64,000 nt of DNA. It comes from Steromphala cineraria. Lineage: Eukaryota; Mollusca; Gastropoda; Trochida; Trochidae. The stretch lies in contig OU744721.1 of assembly GCA_916613615.1 (NCBI GenBank), positions 84,263,060 to 84,327,059 of the forward strand, written 5' to 3'. How positions within the stretch are numbered: the first letter of the stretch is position 1; the number at the start of each line of letters is the position of its first letter. The notes under the pieces were generated by a model. The model did not search any database. It had not been told where the DNA came from and was given only the letters and a program-made list of their open reading frames with translations. A program made the position numbers and the translations under genes. Below are positions 35,349 through 49,070 of the stretch, piece by piece.

Positions 35349-36626
35349 GGTATTGATAGTAGAAGCGATTCAGAAGATCTGATGCCAAATCCATCAGGCC
35401 ACGGCCATTTTATACACTGGCCATGACACGCCCTCTGTTGATGCGTGTCAAAACCTTCTCAAATGTGCAGTTGCACTGATTGGCCTGCAATCCAACGCTA
35501 GGTCCTGCCACTGGATATGTCAATTACAAGGCAATCAACATTCACTTAACTGTGTACACATGGATGACAAATATCAACCTTGCTAGCAAGCATACCTTTT
35601 CCCATTTTTGTTGATTATTCTTTTTAATTCACTGACGGATAACACTGCGTACTTTGAGTTAGAATGTCTGAACTTATGATAGTTACAGTAGATTGTACAA
35701 ACAAACTACTCAGAGATAATCTTGGCCAAATTTGAAAATGCACATGTCAGATATCTCTTGAGTTGTACTGATTGAGTCAGACAATGTTTGTTTTACTGTC
35801 ATTGTTTAACTAGAAAAAAATACAGTAATAGTTTTTCTCAGTGTCTGGAGAAGAAATTATTGAGTTATTAGATTTTTGTCATGGCTATGTGGTTGACTTT
35901 GAATTACAAATGGGTGTAACTGTATGAATTATATTTTGTGTTGAATTTTCATTAGCATTCAAATATTTCTGTCGAGGACTATTTCATTGACACTAAAAAA
36001 TGAATGTCTGAAGCCTTCTGTTTAAATACAAAGAGGGAAAACAGAGAAATCACAGGAATTTCAAGTCTCCAGAAATGAAGACTTGTCTTCCGCGTTGTGT
36101 ATTTAACAATTATTAGCCTTATCACAAAGAAATCTTCACACAATAGCAGTGATCTGAGAAGCCAGCGCTTGGAAATGCTGTATGGGCCGAACATAACATT
36201 TTCAAATGCTGATTTTTGTTAAAGCAATTGTTGCTTCCAAGATACTTTTTATTATGTTTAAAAAATTGAACTGAGTTATTATGAAGATTTTGTTCAGATC
36301 ATGCTAAATTTTGTATGTTAAGTGTAGTGTGATTTTTTGGTTTAAGTAATTTTTGGAAAGATGTGTGACAAGTTAAAATCAAGACATTTGATGAATGTAT
36401 TTCAAAGGGCTTATGGGCAAATACCTTTATTTTGGGGGAGGGGTGGAAGTTGGTGTGCCTTTTGCAGGTGCGAGTTTTAGTGATGTAGTGGCATTGATTC
36501 AAGTCATCTTTTGTGATATTTGTAAGCTCTGAGAAGAGCTGTTTAGTGTTGAAAACACTAGTTTGGAAGAACTGCATGTTGCATGTTCTTGAGTATCTAG
36601 TATTCCATCTCTTCACTGTCATACTC

Positions 36627-36908
36627 CTAAGAGTCCGACTGGCTGTTGACAGACACATAGTATCTGAGTTCGGCAATCTTCTCAGCCTTTCCACAAACAT
36701 ACTCGTAGTATGCATTGCGGACACCTTCAACTGTTGCAATTCTAAGTCGTAGGTTGTATCTGAATGAACGGTGGTTTTCTTGGAGAGCTTTGTCATAACG
36801 TTTCTGAAGACCTTCCAAGCGGTCGTTGAGGAGGACGACCTGTTCACATGCCTTCTTGAAGCGAGTCTCGGTCTCGTAGAGTTGAGCGTACAGGTGAAAC
36901 TTCTCCAT
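36627..36908 (-). CDS. Array gene copy 18, tail-less (E94stop)
   Basis: 93 aa with R42L, M57I, A71V and E94stop. It is the first of five consecutive tail-less copies. Hairpin at 36525-36540, TATA at 36968-36974. The A-to-V change at 71 runs through copies 18-21. Confidence 0.75.
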   Translation of the reverse strand: MEKFHLYAQLYETETRFKKACEQVVLLNDRLEGLQKRYDKALQENHRSFRYNLRLRIATVEGVRNAYYEYVCGKAEKIAELRYYVSVNSQSDS

Positions 36909-38186
36909 GGTATTGATAGTAGAAGCGATTCAGAAGATCTGATGCCAAATCCATCAGGCCACGGCCATTTTATACACTGGCCATGACACGCCCTCTGTTG
37001 ATGCGTGTCAAAACCTTCTCAAATGTGCAGTTGCACTGATTGGCCTGCAATCCAACGCTAGGTCCTGCCACTGGATATGTCAATTACAAGGCAATCAACA
37101 TTCACTTAACTGTGTACACATGGATGACAAATATCAACCTTGCTAGCAAGCATACCTTTTCCCATTTTTGTTGATTATTCTTTTTAATTCACTGACGGAT
37201 AACTTTGCGTACTTTGAGTTAGAATGTCTGAACTTATGATAGTTACAGTAGATTGTACAAACAAACTACTCAGAGATAATCTTGGCCAAATTTGAAAATG
37301 CACATGTCAGATATCTCTTGAGTTGTACTGATTGAGTCAGACAATGTTTGTTTTACTGTCATTGTTTAACTAGAAAAAAATACAGTAATAGTTTTTCTCA
37401 GTGTCTGGAGAAGAAATTATTGAGTTATTAGATTTTTGTCATGGCTATGTGGTTGACTTTGAATTACAAATGGGTGTAACTGTATGAATTATATTTTGTG
37501 TTGAATTTTCATTAGCATTCAAATATTTCTGTCGAGGACTATTTCATTGACACTAAAAAATGAATGTCTGAAGCCTACTGTTTAAATACAAAGAGGGAAA
37601 ACAGAGAAATCACAGGAATTTCAAGTCTCCAGAAATGAAGACTTGTCTTCCGCGTTGTGTATTTAACAATTATTAGCCTTATCACAAAGAAATCTTCACA
37701 CAATAGCAGTGATCTGAGAAGCCAGCGCTTGGAAATGCTGTATGGGCCGAACATAACATTTTCAAATGCTGATTTTTGTTAAAGCAATTGTTGCTTCCAA
37801 GATACTTTTTATTATGTTTAAAAAATTGAACTGAGTTATTATGAAGATTTTGTTCAGATCATGCTAAATTTTGTATGTTAAGTGTAGTGTGATTTTTTGG
37901 TTTAAGTAATTTTTGGAAAGATGTGTGACAAGTTAAAATCAAGACATTTGATGAATGTATTTCAAAGGGCTTATGGGCAATTACCTTTATTTTGGGGGAG
38001 GGGTGGAAGTTGGTGTGCCTTTTGCAGGTGCGAGTTTTAGTGATGTAGTGGCATTGATTCAAGTCATCTTTTGTGATATTTGTAAGCTCTGAGAAGAGCT
38101 GTTTAGTGTTGAAAACACTAGTTTGGAAGAACTGCATGTTGCATGTTCTTGAGTATCTAGTATTCCTTCTCTTCACTGTCATACTC

Positions 38187-38468
38187 CTAAGAGTCCGACT
38201 GGCTGTTGACAGACACATAGTATCTGAGTTCGGCAATCTTCTCAGCCTTTCCACAAACATACTCGTAGTATGCATTGCGGACACCTTCAACTGTTGCCAT
38301 TCTAAGTCGTAGGTTGTATCTGAATGAACGGTGGTTTTCTTGGCGAGCTTTGTCATAACGTTTCTGAAGACCTTCCAAGCGGTCGTTGAGGAGGACGACC
38401 TGTTCACATGCCTTCTTGAAGCGAGTCTCGGTCTCGTAGAGTTGAGCGTACAGGTGAAACTTCTCCAT
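38187..38468 (-). CDS. Array gene copy 19, tail-less (E94stop)
   Basis: 93 aa with A71V. Downstream of the new stop the old frame carries a further change (M101K codon at about 38167), and one A is missing upstream near 38580. Both are shared with copy 21 but not with copy 20. Hairpin at 38085-38100, TATA at 38528-38534. Confidence 0.75.
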   Translation of the reverse strand: MEKFHLYAQLYETETRFKKACEQVVLLNDRLEGLQKRYDKARQENHRSFRYNLRLRMATVEGVRNAYYEYVCGKAEKIAELRYYVSVNSQSDS

Positions 38469-39745
38469 GGTATTGATAGTAGAAGCGATTCAGAAGATCT
38501 GATGCCAAATCCATCAGGCCACGGCCATTTTATACACTGGCCATGACACGCCCTCTGTTGATGCGTGTCAAAACCTTCTCAATGTGCAGTTGCACTGATT
38601 GGCCTGCAATCCAACGCTAGGTCCTGCCACTGGATATGTCAATTACAAGGCAATCAACATTCACTTAACTGTGTACACATGGATGACAAATATCAACCTT
38701 GCTAGCAAGCATACCTTTTCCCATTTTTGTTGATTATTCTTTTTAATTCACTGACGGATAACACTGCGTACTTTGAGTTAGAATGTCTGAACTTATGATA
38801 GTTACAGTAGATTGTACAAACAAACTACTCAGAGATAATCTTGGCCAAATTTGAAAATGCACATGTCAGATATCTCTTGAGTTGTACTGATTGAGTCAGA
38901 CAATGTTTGTTTTACTGTCATTGTTTAACTAGAAAAAAATACAGTAATAGTTTTTCTCAGTGTCTGGAGAAGAAATTATTGAGTTATTAGATTTTTGTCA
39001 TGGCTATGTGGTTGACTTTGAATTACAAATGGGTGTAACTGTATGAATTATATTTTGTGTTGAATTTTCATTAGCATTCAAATATTTCTGTCGAGGACTA
39101 TTTCATTGACACTAAAAAATGAATGTCTGAAGCCTTCTGTTTAAATACAAAGAGGGAAAACAGAGAAATCACAGGAATTTCAAGTCTCCAGAAATGAAGA
39201 CTTGTCTTCCGCGTTGTGTATTTAACAATTATTAGCCTTATCACAAAGAAATCTTCACACAATAGCAGTGATCTGAGAAGCCAGCGCTTGGAAATGCTGT
39301 ATTGGCCGAACATAAAATTTTCAAATGCTGATTTTTGTTAAAACGATTGTTGCTTCCAAGATACTTTTTATTATGTTTAAAAAATTGAACTGAGTTATTA
39401 TGAAGATTTTGTTCAGATCATGCTAAATTTTGTATGTTAAGTGTAGTGTGATTTTTTGGTTTAAGTAATTTTTGGAAAGATGTGTGACAAGTTAAAATCA
39501 AGACATTTGATGAATGTATTTCAAAGGGCTTATGGGCAATTACCTTTATTTTGGGGGAGGGGTGGAAGTTGGTGTGCCTTTTGCAGGTGCGAGTTTTAGT
39601 GATGTAGTGGCATTGATTCAAGTCATCTTTTGTGATATTTGTAAGCTCTGAGAAGAGCTGTTTAGTGTTGAAAACACTAGTTTGGAAGAACTGCATGTTG
39701 CATGTTCTTGAGTATCTAGTATTCCATCTCTTCACTGTCATACTC

Positions 39746-40027
39746 CTAAGAGTCCGACTGGCTGTTGACAGACACATAGTATCTGAGTTCGGCAATCTTC
39801 TCAGCCTTTCCACAAACATACTCGTAGTATGCATTGCGGACACCTTCAACTGTTGCCATTCTAAGTCGTAGGTTGTATCTGAATGAACGGTGGTTTTCTT
39901 GGCGAGCTTTGTCATAACGTTTCTGAAGACCTTCCAAGCGGTCGTTGAGGAGGACGACCTGTTCACATGCCTTCTTGAAGCGAGTCTCGGTCTCGTAGAG
40001 TTGAGCGTACAGGTGAAACTTCTCCAT
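39746..40027 (-). CDS. Array gene copy 20, tail-less (E94stop)
   Basis: 93 aa with A71V. Hairpin at 39644-39659, TATA at 40087-40093. Confidence 0.75.
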   Translation of the reverse strand: MEKFHLYAQLYETETRFKKACEQVVLLNDRLEGLQKRYDKARQENHRSFRYNLRLRMATVEGVRNAYYEYVCGKAEKIAELRYYVSVNSQSDS

Positions 40028-41305
40028 GGTATTGATAGTAGAAGCGATTCAGAAGATCTGATGCCAAATCCATCAGGCCACGGCCATTTTATACACTGGC
40101 CATGACACGCCCTCTGTTGATGCGTGTCAAAACCTTCTCAAATGTGCAGTTGCACTGATTGGCCTGCAATCCAACGCTAGGTCCTGCCACTGGATTTGTC
40201 AATTACAAGGCAATCAACATTCACTTAACTGTGTACACATGGATGACAAATATCAACCTTGCTAGCAAGCATACCTTTTCCCATTTTTGTTGATTATTCT
40301 TTTTAATTCACTGACGGATAACTTTGCGTACTTTGAGTTAGAATGTCTGAACTTATGATAGTTACAGTAGATTGTACAAACAAACTACTCAGAGATAATC
40401 TTGGCCAAATTTGAAAATGCACATGTCAGATATCTCTTGAGTTGTACTGATTGAGTCAGACAATGTTTGTTTTACTGTCATTGTTTAACTAGAAAAAAAT
40501 ACAGTAATAGTTTTTCTCAGTGTCTGGAGAAGAAATTATTGAGTTATTAGATTTTTGTCATGGCTATGTGGTTGACTTTGAATTACAAATGGGTGTAACT
40601 GTATGAATTATATTTTGTGTTGAATTTTCATTAGCATTCAAATATTTCTGTCGAGGACTATTTCATTGACACTAAAAAATGAATGTCTGAAGCCTTCTGT
40701 TTAAATACAAAGAGGGAAAACAGAGAAATCACAGGAATTTCAAGTCTCCAGAAATGAAGACTTGTCTTCCGCGTTGTGTATTTAACAATTATTAGCCTTA
40801 TCACAAAGAAATCTTCACACAATAGCAGTGATCTGAGAAGCCAGCGCTTGGAAATGCTGTATTGGCCGAACATAAAATTTTCAAATGCTGATTTTTGTTA
40901 AAGCGATTGTTGCTTCCAAGATACTTTTTATTATGTTTAAAAAATTGAACTGAGTTATTATGAAGATTTTGTTCAGATCATGCTAAATTTTGTATGTTAA
41001 GTGTAGTGTGATTTTTTGGTTTAAGTAATTTTTGGAAAGATGTGTGACAAGTTAAAATCAAGACATTTGATGAATGTATTTCAAAGGGCTTATGGGCAAT
41101 TACCTTTATTTTGGGGGAGGGGTGGAAGTTGGTGTGCCTTTTGCAGGTGCGAGTTTTAGTGATGTAGTGGCATTGATTTAAGTCATCTTTTGTGATATTT
41201 GTAAGCTCTGAGAAGAGCTGTTTAGTGTTGAAAACACTAGTTTGGAAGAACTGCATGTTGCATGTTCTTGAGTATCTAGTATTCCTTCTCTTCACTGTCA
41301 TACTC

Positions 41306-41587
41306 CTAAGAGTCCGACTGGCTGTTGACAGACACATAGTATCTGAGTTCGGCAATCTTCTCAGCCTTTCCACAAACATACTCGTAGTATGCATTGCGGA
41401 CACCTTCAACTGTTGCCATTCTAAGTCGTAGGTTGTATCTGAATGAACGGTGGTTTTCTTGGCGAGCTTTGTCATAACGTTTCTGAAGACCTTCCAAGCG
41501 GTCGTTGAGGAGGACGACCTGTTCACATGCCTTCTTGAAGCGAGTCTCGGTCTCGTAGAGTTGAGCGTACAGGTGAAACTTCTCCAT
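41306..41587 (-). CDS. Array gene copy 21, tail-less (E94stop)
   Basis: 93 aa with A71V, plus the private changes shared with copy 19 (about 41287 and 41700). Hairpin at 41204-41219, TATA at 41647-41653. Confidence 0.75.
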   Translation of the reverse strand: MEKFHLYAQLYETETRFKKACEQVVLLNDRLEGLQKRYDKARQENHRSFRYNLRLRMATVEGVRNAYYEYVCGKAEKIAELRYYVSVNSQSDS

Positions 41588-42864
41588 GGTATTGATAGTA
41601 GAAGCGATTCAGAAGATCTGATGCCAAATCCATCAGGCCACGGCCATTTTATACACTGGCCATGACACGCCCTCTGTTGATGCGTGTCAAAACCTTCTCA
41701 ATGTGCAGTTGCACTGATTGGCCTGCAATCCAACGCTAGGTCCTGCCACTGGATATGTCAATTACAAGGCAATCAACATTCACTTAACTGTGTACACATG
41801 GATGACAAATATCAACCTTGCTAGCAAGCATACCTTTTCCCATTTTTGTTGATTATTCTTTTTAATTCACTGACGGATAACACTGCGTACTTTGAGTTAG
41901 AATGTCTGAACTTATGATAGTTACAGTAGATTGTACAAACAAACTACTCAGAGATAATCTTGGCCAAATTTGAAAATGCACATGTCAGATATCTCTTGAG
42001 TTGTACTGATTGAGTCAGACAATGTTTGTTTTACTGTCATTGTTTAACTAGAAAAAAATACAGTAATAGTTTTTCTCAGTGTCTGGAGAAGAAATTATTG
42101 AGTTATTAGATTTTTGTCATGGCTATGTGGTTGACTTTGAATTACAAATGGGTGTAACTGTATGAATTATATTTTGTGTTGAATTTTCATTAGCATTCAA
42201 ATATTTCTGTCGAGGACTATTTCATTGACACTAAAAAATGAATGTCTGAAGCCTTCTGTTTAAATACAAAGAGGGAAAACAGAGAAATCACAGGAATTTC
42301 AAGTCTCCAGAAATGAAGACTTGTCTTCCGCGTTGTGTATTTAACAATTATTAGCCTTATCACAAAGAAATCTTCACACAATAGCAGTGATCTGAGAAGC
42401 CAGCGCTTGGAAATGCTGTATGGGCCGAACATAACATTTTCAAATGCTGATTTTTGTTAAAGCAATTGTTGCTTCCAAGATACTTTTTATTATGTTTAAA
42501 AAATTGAACTGAGTTATTATGAAGATTTTGTTCAGATCATGCTAAATTTTGTATGTTAAGTGTAGTGTGATTTTTTGGTTTAAGTAATTTTTGGAAAGAT
42601 GTGTGACAAGTTAAAATCAAGACATTTGATGAATGTATTTCAAAGGGCTTATGGGCAATTACCTTTATTTTGGGGGAGGGGTGGAAGTTGGTGTGCCTTT
42701 TGCAGGTGCGAGTTTTAGTGATGTAGTGGCATTGATTCAAGTCATCTTTTGTGATATTTGTAAGCTCTGAGAAGAGCTGTTTAGTGTTGAAAACACTAGT
42801 TTGGAAGAACTGCATGTTGCATGTTCTTGAGTATCTAGTATTCCATCTCTTCACTGTCATACTC

Positions 42865-43143
42865 CTAAGAGTCCGACTGGCTGTTGACAGACACATAGTA
42901 TCTGAGTTCGGCAATCTTCTCAGCCTTTCCACAAGCATACTCGTATGCATTGCGGACACCTTCAACTGTTGCCATTCTAAGTCGTAGGTTGTATCTGAAT
43001 GAACGGTGGTTTTCTTGGCGAGCTTTGTCATAACGTTTCTGAAGACCTTCCAAGCGGTCGTTGAGGAGGACGACCTGTTCACATGCCTTCTTGAAGCGAG
43101 TCTCGGTCTCGTAGAGTTGAGCGTACAGGTGAAACTTCTCCAT
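42865..43143 (-). CDS. Array gene copy 22, tail-less (E94stop) with 1-residue deletion
   Basis: 92 aa. An in-frame 3-bp deletion removes one Tyr of the YYEY cluster (NAYEYACG). Last of the tail-less block; residue 71 is Ala again. Hairpin at 42763-42778, TATA at 43203-43209. Confidence 0.75.
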   Translation of the reverse strand: MEKFHLYAQLYETETRFKKACEQVVLLNDRLEGLQKRYDKARQENHRSFRYNLRLRMATVEGVRNAYEYACGKAEKIAELRYYVSVNSQSDS

Positions 43144-44391
43144 GGTATTGATAGTAGAAGCGATTCAGAAGATCTGATGCCAAATCCATCAGGCCACGGC
43201 CATTTTATACACTGGCCATGACACGCCCTCTGTTGATGCGTGTCAAAACCTTCTCAAATGTGCAGTTGCACTGATTGGCCTGCAATCCAACGCTAGGTCC
43301 TGCCACTGGATATGTCAATTACAAGGCAATCAACATTCACTTAACTGTGTACACATGGATGACAAATATCAACCTTGCTAGCAAGCATACCTTTTCCCAT
43401 TTTTGTTGATTATTCTTTTTAATTCACTGACGGATAACACTGCGTACTTTGAGTTAGAATGTCTGAACTTATGATAGTTACAGTAGATTGTACAAACAAA
43501 CTACTCAGAGATAATCTTGGCCAAATTTGAAAATGCACATGTCAGATATCTCTTGAGTTGTACTGATTGAGTCAGACAATGTTTGTTTTACTGTCATTGT
43601 TTAACTAGAAAAAAATACAGTAATAGTTTTTCTCAGTGTCTGGAGAAGAAATTATTGAGTTATTAGATTTTTGTCATGGCTATGTGGTTGACTTTGAATT
43701 ACAAATGGGTGTAACTGTATGAATTATATTTTGTGTTGAATTTTCATTAGCATTCAAATATTTCTGTCGAGGACTATTTCATTGACACTAAAAAATGAAT
43801 GTCTGAAGCCTTCTGTTTAAATACAAAGAGGGAAAACAGAGAAATCACAGGAATTTCAAGTCTCCAGAAATGAAGACTTGTCTTCCGCGTTGTGTATTTA
43901 ACAATTATTAGCCTTATCACAAAGAAATCTTCACACAATAGCAGTGATCTGAGAAGCCAGCGCTTGGAAATGCTGTATGGGCCGAACATAAAATTTTCAA
44001 ATGCTGATTTTTGTTAAAGGGATTGTTGCTTCCAAGATACTTTTTATTATGTTTAAAAAATTGAACTGAGTTATTATGAAGATTTTGTTCAGATCATGCT
44101 AAATTTTGTATGTTAAGTGTAGTGTGATTTTTTGGTTTAAGTAATTTTTGGAAAGATGTGTGACAAGTTAAAATCAAGACATTTGATGAATGTATTTCAA
44201 AGGGCTTATGGGCAATTACCTTTATTTTGGGGGAGGGGTGGAAGTTGGTGTGCCTTTTGCAGGTGCGAGTTTTAGTGATGTAGTGGCATTGATTCAAGTC
44301 ATCTTTTGTGATATTTGTAAGCTCTGAGAAGAGCTGTTTAGTGTTGAAAACACTAGTTTGGAAGAACTGCATGTTGCATGTTCTTGAGTAT

Positions 44392-44703
44392 CTAGTATTC
44401 CATCTCTTCACTGTCATACTCCTCAGAGTCCGACTGGCTGTTGACAGACACATAGTATCTGAGTTCGGCAATCTTCTCAGCCTTTCCACAAGCATACTCG
44501 TAGTATGCATTGCGGACACCTTCAACTGTTGACATTCTAAGTCGTAGGTTGTATCTGAATGAACGGTGGTTTTCTTGGCGAGCTTTGTCATAACGTTTCT
44601 GAAGACCTTCCAAGCGGTCGTTGAGGAGGACGACCTGTTCACATGCCTTCTTGAAGCGAGTCTCGGTCTCGTAGAGTTGAGCGTACAGGTGAAACTTCTC
44701 CAT
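44392..44703 (-). CDS. Array gene copy 23
   Basis: 103 aa with A58S. The full acidic tail returns here. Hairpin at 44320-44335, TATA at 44763-44769. Confidence 0.8.
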   Translation of the reverse strand: MEKFHLYAQLYETETRFKKACEQVVLLNDRLEGLQKRYDKARQENHRSFRYNLRLRMSTVEGVRNAYYEYACGKAEKIAELRYYVSVNSQSDSEEYDSEEMEY

Positions 44704-45950
44704 GGTATTGATAGTAGAAGCGATTCAGAAGATCTGATGCCAAATCCATCAGGCCACGGCCATTTTATACACTGGGCATGACACGCCCTCTGTTGATGCG
44801 TGTCAAAACCTTCTCAAATGTGCAGTTGCACTGATTGGCCTCGAATCCAACGCTAGGTCCTGCCACTGGATATGTCAATTACAAGGCAATCAACATTCAC
44901 TTAACTGTGTACACATGGATGACAAATATCAACCTTGCTAGCAAGCATACCTTTTCCCATTTTTGTTGATTATTCTTTTTAATTCACTGACGGATAACAC
45001 TGCGTACTTTGAGTTAGAATGTCTGAACTTATGATAGTTACAGTAGATTGTACAAACAAACTACTCAGAGATAATCTTGGCCAAATTTGAAAACGCACAT
45101 GTCAGATATCTCTTGAGTTGTACTGATTGAGTCAGACAATGTTTGTTTAACTGTCATTGTTTAACTAGAAAAAATACAGTAATAGTTTTTCTCAGTGTCT
45201 GGAGAAGAAATTATTGAGTTATTAGATTTTTGTCATGGCTATGTGGTTGACTTTGAATTACAAATGGGTGTAACTGTATGAATTATATTCTGTGTTGAAT
45301 TTTCATTAGCATTCAAATATTTCTGTCGAGGACTATTTCATTGACACTAAAAAATGAATGTCTGAAGCCTTCTGTTTAAATACAAAGAGGGAAAACAGAG
45401 AAATCACAGGAATTTCAAGTCTCCAGAAATGAAGACTTGTCTTCCGCGTTGTGTATTTAACAATTATTAGCCTTATCACAAAGAAATCTTCACACAATAG
45501 CAGTGATCTGAGAAGCCAGCGCTTGGAAATGCTGTATGGGCCGAACATAACATTTTCAAATGCTGATTTTTGTTAAAGCAATTGTTGCTTCCAAGATACT
45601 TTTTATTATGTTTAAAAAATTGAACTGAGTTATTATGAAGATTTTGTTCAGATCATGCTAAATTTTGTATGTTAAGTGTAGTGTGATTTTTTGGTTTAAG
45701 TAATTTTTGGAAAGATGTGTGACAAGTTAAAATCAAGACATTTGATGAATGTATTTCAAAGGGCTTATGGGCAATTACCTTTATTTTTGGGGAGGGGTGG
45801 AAGTTGGTGTGCCTTTTGCAGGTGCGAGTTTTAGTGATGTAGTGGCATTGATTCAAGTCATCTTTTGTGATATTTGTAAGCTCTGAGAAGAGCTGTTTAG
45901 TGTTGAAAACACTAGTTTGGAAGAACTGCATGTTGCATGTTCTTGAGTAT

Positions 45951-46262
45951 CTAGTATTCCATCTCTTCACTGTCATACTCCTCATAGTCCGACTGGCTGT
46001 TGACAGACACATAGTATCTGAGTTCGGCAATCTTCTCAGCCTTTCCACAAGCATACTCGTAGTATGCATTTCGGACACCTTCAACTGTTGCCATTCTAAG
46101 TCGTAGGTTGTATCTGAATGAACGGTGGTTTTCTTGGCGAGCTTTGTCATAACGTTTCTGAAGACCTTCCAAGCGGTCGTTGAGGAGGACGACCTGTTCA
46201 CATGCCTTCTTGAAGCGAGTCTCGGTCTCGTAGAGTTGAGCGTACAGGTGAAACTTCTCCAT
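45951..46262 (-). CDS. Array gene copy 24
   Basis: 103 aa with S93Y, which removes one CK2-type serine and gives SDYEEYD. Shared only with copy 29. Hairpin at 45879-45894, TATA at 46322-46328. Confidence 0.8.
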   Translation of the reverse strand: MEKFHLYAQLYETETRFKKACEQVVLLNDRLEGLQKRYDKARQENHRSFRYNLRLRMATVEGVRNAYYEYACGKAEKIAELRYYVSVNSQSDYEEYDSEEMEY

Positions 46263-47510
46263 GGTATTGATAGTAGAAGCGATTCAGAAGATCTGATGCC
46301 AAATCCATCAGGCCACGGCCATTTTATACACTGGCCATGACACGCCCTCTGTTGATGCGTGTCAAAACCTTCTCAAATGTGCAGTTTCACTGATTGGCCT
46401 GCAATCCAACGCTAGGTCCTGCCACTGGATATGTCAATTACAAGGCAATCAACATTCACTTAACTGTGTACACATGGATGACAAATATCAACCTTGCTAG
46501 CAAGCATACCTTTTCCCATTTTTGTTGATTATTCTTTTTAATTCACTGACGGATAACTTTGCGTACTTTGAGTTAGAATGTCTGAACTTATGATAGTTAC
46601 AGTAGATTGTACAAACAAACTACTCAGAGATAATCTTGGCCAAATTTGAAAATGCACATGTCAGATATCTCTTGAGTTGTACTGATTGAGTCAGACAATG
46701 TTTGTTTTACTGTCATTGTTTAACTAGAAAAAAATACAGTAATAGTTTTTCTCAGTGTCTGGAGAAGAAATTATTGAGTTATTAGATTTTTGTCATGGCT
46801 ATGTGGTTGACTTTGAATTACAAATGGGTGTAACTGTATGAATTATATTTTGTGTTGAATTTTCATTAGCATTCAAATATTTCTGTCGAGGACTATTTCA
46901 TTGACACTAAAAAATGAATGTCTGAAGCCTTCTGTTTAAATACAAAGAGGGAAAACAGAGAAATCACAGGAATTTCAAGTCTACAGAAATGAAGACTTGT
47001 CTTTCGCGTTGTGTATTTAACAGTTATTAGCCTTATCACAAAGAAATCTTCACACAATAGCAGTGATCTGAGAAGCCAGCGCTTGGAAATGCTGTATGGG
47101 CCGAACATAAAATTTTCAAATGCTGATTTTTGTTAAAGCGATTGTTGCTTCCAAGATACTTTTTATTATGTTTAAAAAATTGAACTGAGTTATTATGAAG
47201 ATTTTGTTCAGATCATGCTAAATTTTGTATGTTAAGTGTAGTGTGATTTTTTGGTTTAAGTAATTTTTTGAAAGATGTGTGACAAGTTAAAATCTAGACA
47301 TTTGATGAATGTATTTCAAAGGGCTTATGGGCAATTACCTTTATTTTGGGGGAGGGGTTGAAGTTGGTGTGCCTTTTGCAGGTGCGAGTTTTAGTGATGT
47401 AGTGGCATTGATTCAAGTCATCTTTTGTGATATTTGTAAGCTCTGAGAAGAGCTGTTTAGTGTTGAAAACACTAGTTTGGAAGAACTGCATGTTGCATGT
47501 TCTTGAGTAT

Positions 47511-47822
47511 CTAGTATTCCATCTCTTCACTGTCATACTCCTCAGAGTCCGACTGGCTGTTGACAGAAACATAGTATCTGAGTTCGGCAATCTTCTCAGC
47601 CTTTCCACAAGCATACTCGTAGTATGCATTTCGGACACCTTCAACTGTTGCAATTCTAAGTCGTAGGTTGTATCTGAATGAACGGTGGTTTTCTTGGCGA
47701 GCTTTGTCATAACGTTTCTGAAGACCTTCCAAGCGGTCGTTGAGGAGGACGACCTGTTCACATGCCTTCTTGAAGCGAGTCTCGGTCTCGTAGAGTTGAG
47801 CGTACAGGTGAAACTTCTCCAT
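47511..47822 (-). CDS. Array gene copy 25
   Basis: 103 aa with M57I. Hairpin at 47439-47454, TATA at 47882-47888. Confidence 0.8.
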   Translation of the reverse strand: MEKFHLYAQLYETETRFKKACEQVVLLNDRLEGLQKRYDKARQENHRSFRYNLRLRIATVEGVRNAYYEYACGKAEKIAELRYYVSVNSQSDSEEYDSEEMEY

Positions 47823-49070
47823 GGTATTGATAGTAGAAGCGATTCAGAAGATCTGATGCCAAATCCATCAGGCCACGGCCATTTTATACACTGGCCATGA
47901 CACGCCCTCTGTTGATGCGTGTCAAAACCTTCTCAAATGTGCAGTTGCACTGATTGGCCTGCAATCCAACGCTAGGTCCTGCCACTGAATATGTCAATTA
48001 CAAGGCAATCAACATTCACTTAACTGTGTACACATGGATGACAAATATCAACCTTGCTAGCAAGTATACCTTTTACCATTTTTGTTGATTATTCTTTTTA
48101 ATTCACTGACGGATAACTTTGCGTACTTTGAGTTAGAATGTCTGAACTTATGATAGTTACAGTAGATTGTACAAACAAACTACTCAGAGATAATCTTGGC
48201 CAAATTTGAAAATGCACATGTCAGATATCTCTTGAGTTGTACTGATTGAGTCAGACAATGTTTGTTTTACTGTCATTGTTTAACTAGAAAAAAATACAGT
48301 AATAGTTTTTCTCAGTGTCTGGAGAAAAAATTATTGAGTTATTAGATTTTTGTCATGGCTATGTGGTTGACTCTGAATTACAAATGGGTGTAACTGTATG
48401 AATTATATTTTGTGTTGAATTTTCATTAGCATTCAAATATTTCTGTCGAGGACTATTTCATTGACACTAAAAAATGAATGTCTGAAGCCTTCTGTTTAAA
48501 TACAAAGAGGGAAAACAGAGAAATCACAGGAATTTCAAGTCTCCAGAAATGAAGACTTGTCTTCCGCGTTGTGTATTTAACAATTATTAGCCTTATCACA
48601 AAGAAATCTTCACACAATAGCAGTGATCTGAGAAGCCAGCGCTTGGAAATGCTGTATGGGCCGAACATAAAATTTTCAAATGCTGATTTTTGTTAAAGCG
48701 ATTGTTGCTTCCAAGATACTTTTTATTATGTTTAAAAAATTGAACTGAGTTATTATGAAGATTTTGTTCAGATCATGCTAAATTTTGTATGTTAAGTGTA
48801 GTGTGATTTTTTGGTTTAAGTAATTTTTGGAAAGATGTGTGACAAGTTAAAATCAAGACATTTGATGAATGTATTTCAAAGGGCTTATGGGCAATTACCT
48901 TTATTTTGGGGGAGGGGTGGAAGTTGGTGTGCCTTTTGCAGGTGCGAGTTTTAGTGATGTAGTGGCATTGATTCAAGTCATCTTTTGTGATATTTGTAAG
49001 CTCTGAGAAGAGCTGTTTAGTGTTGAAAACACTAGTTTGGAAGAACTGCATGTTGCATGTTCTTGAGTAT

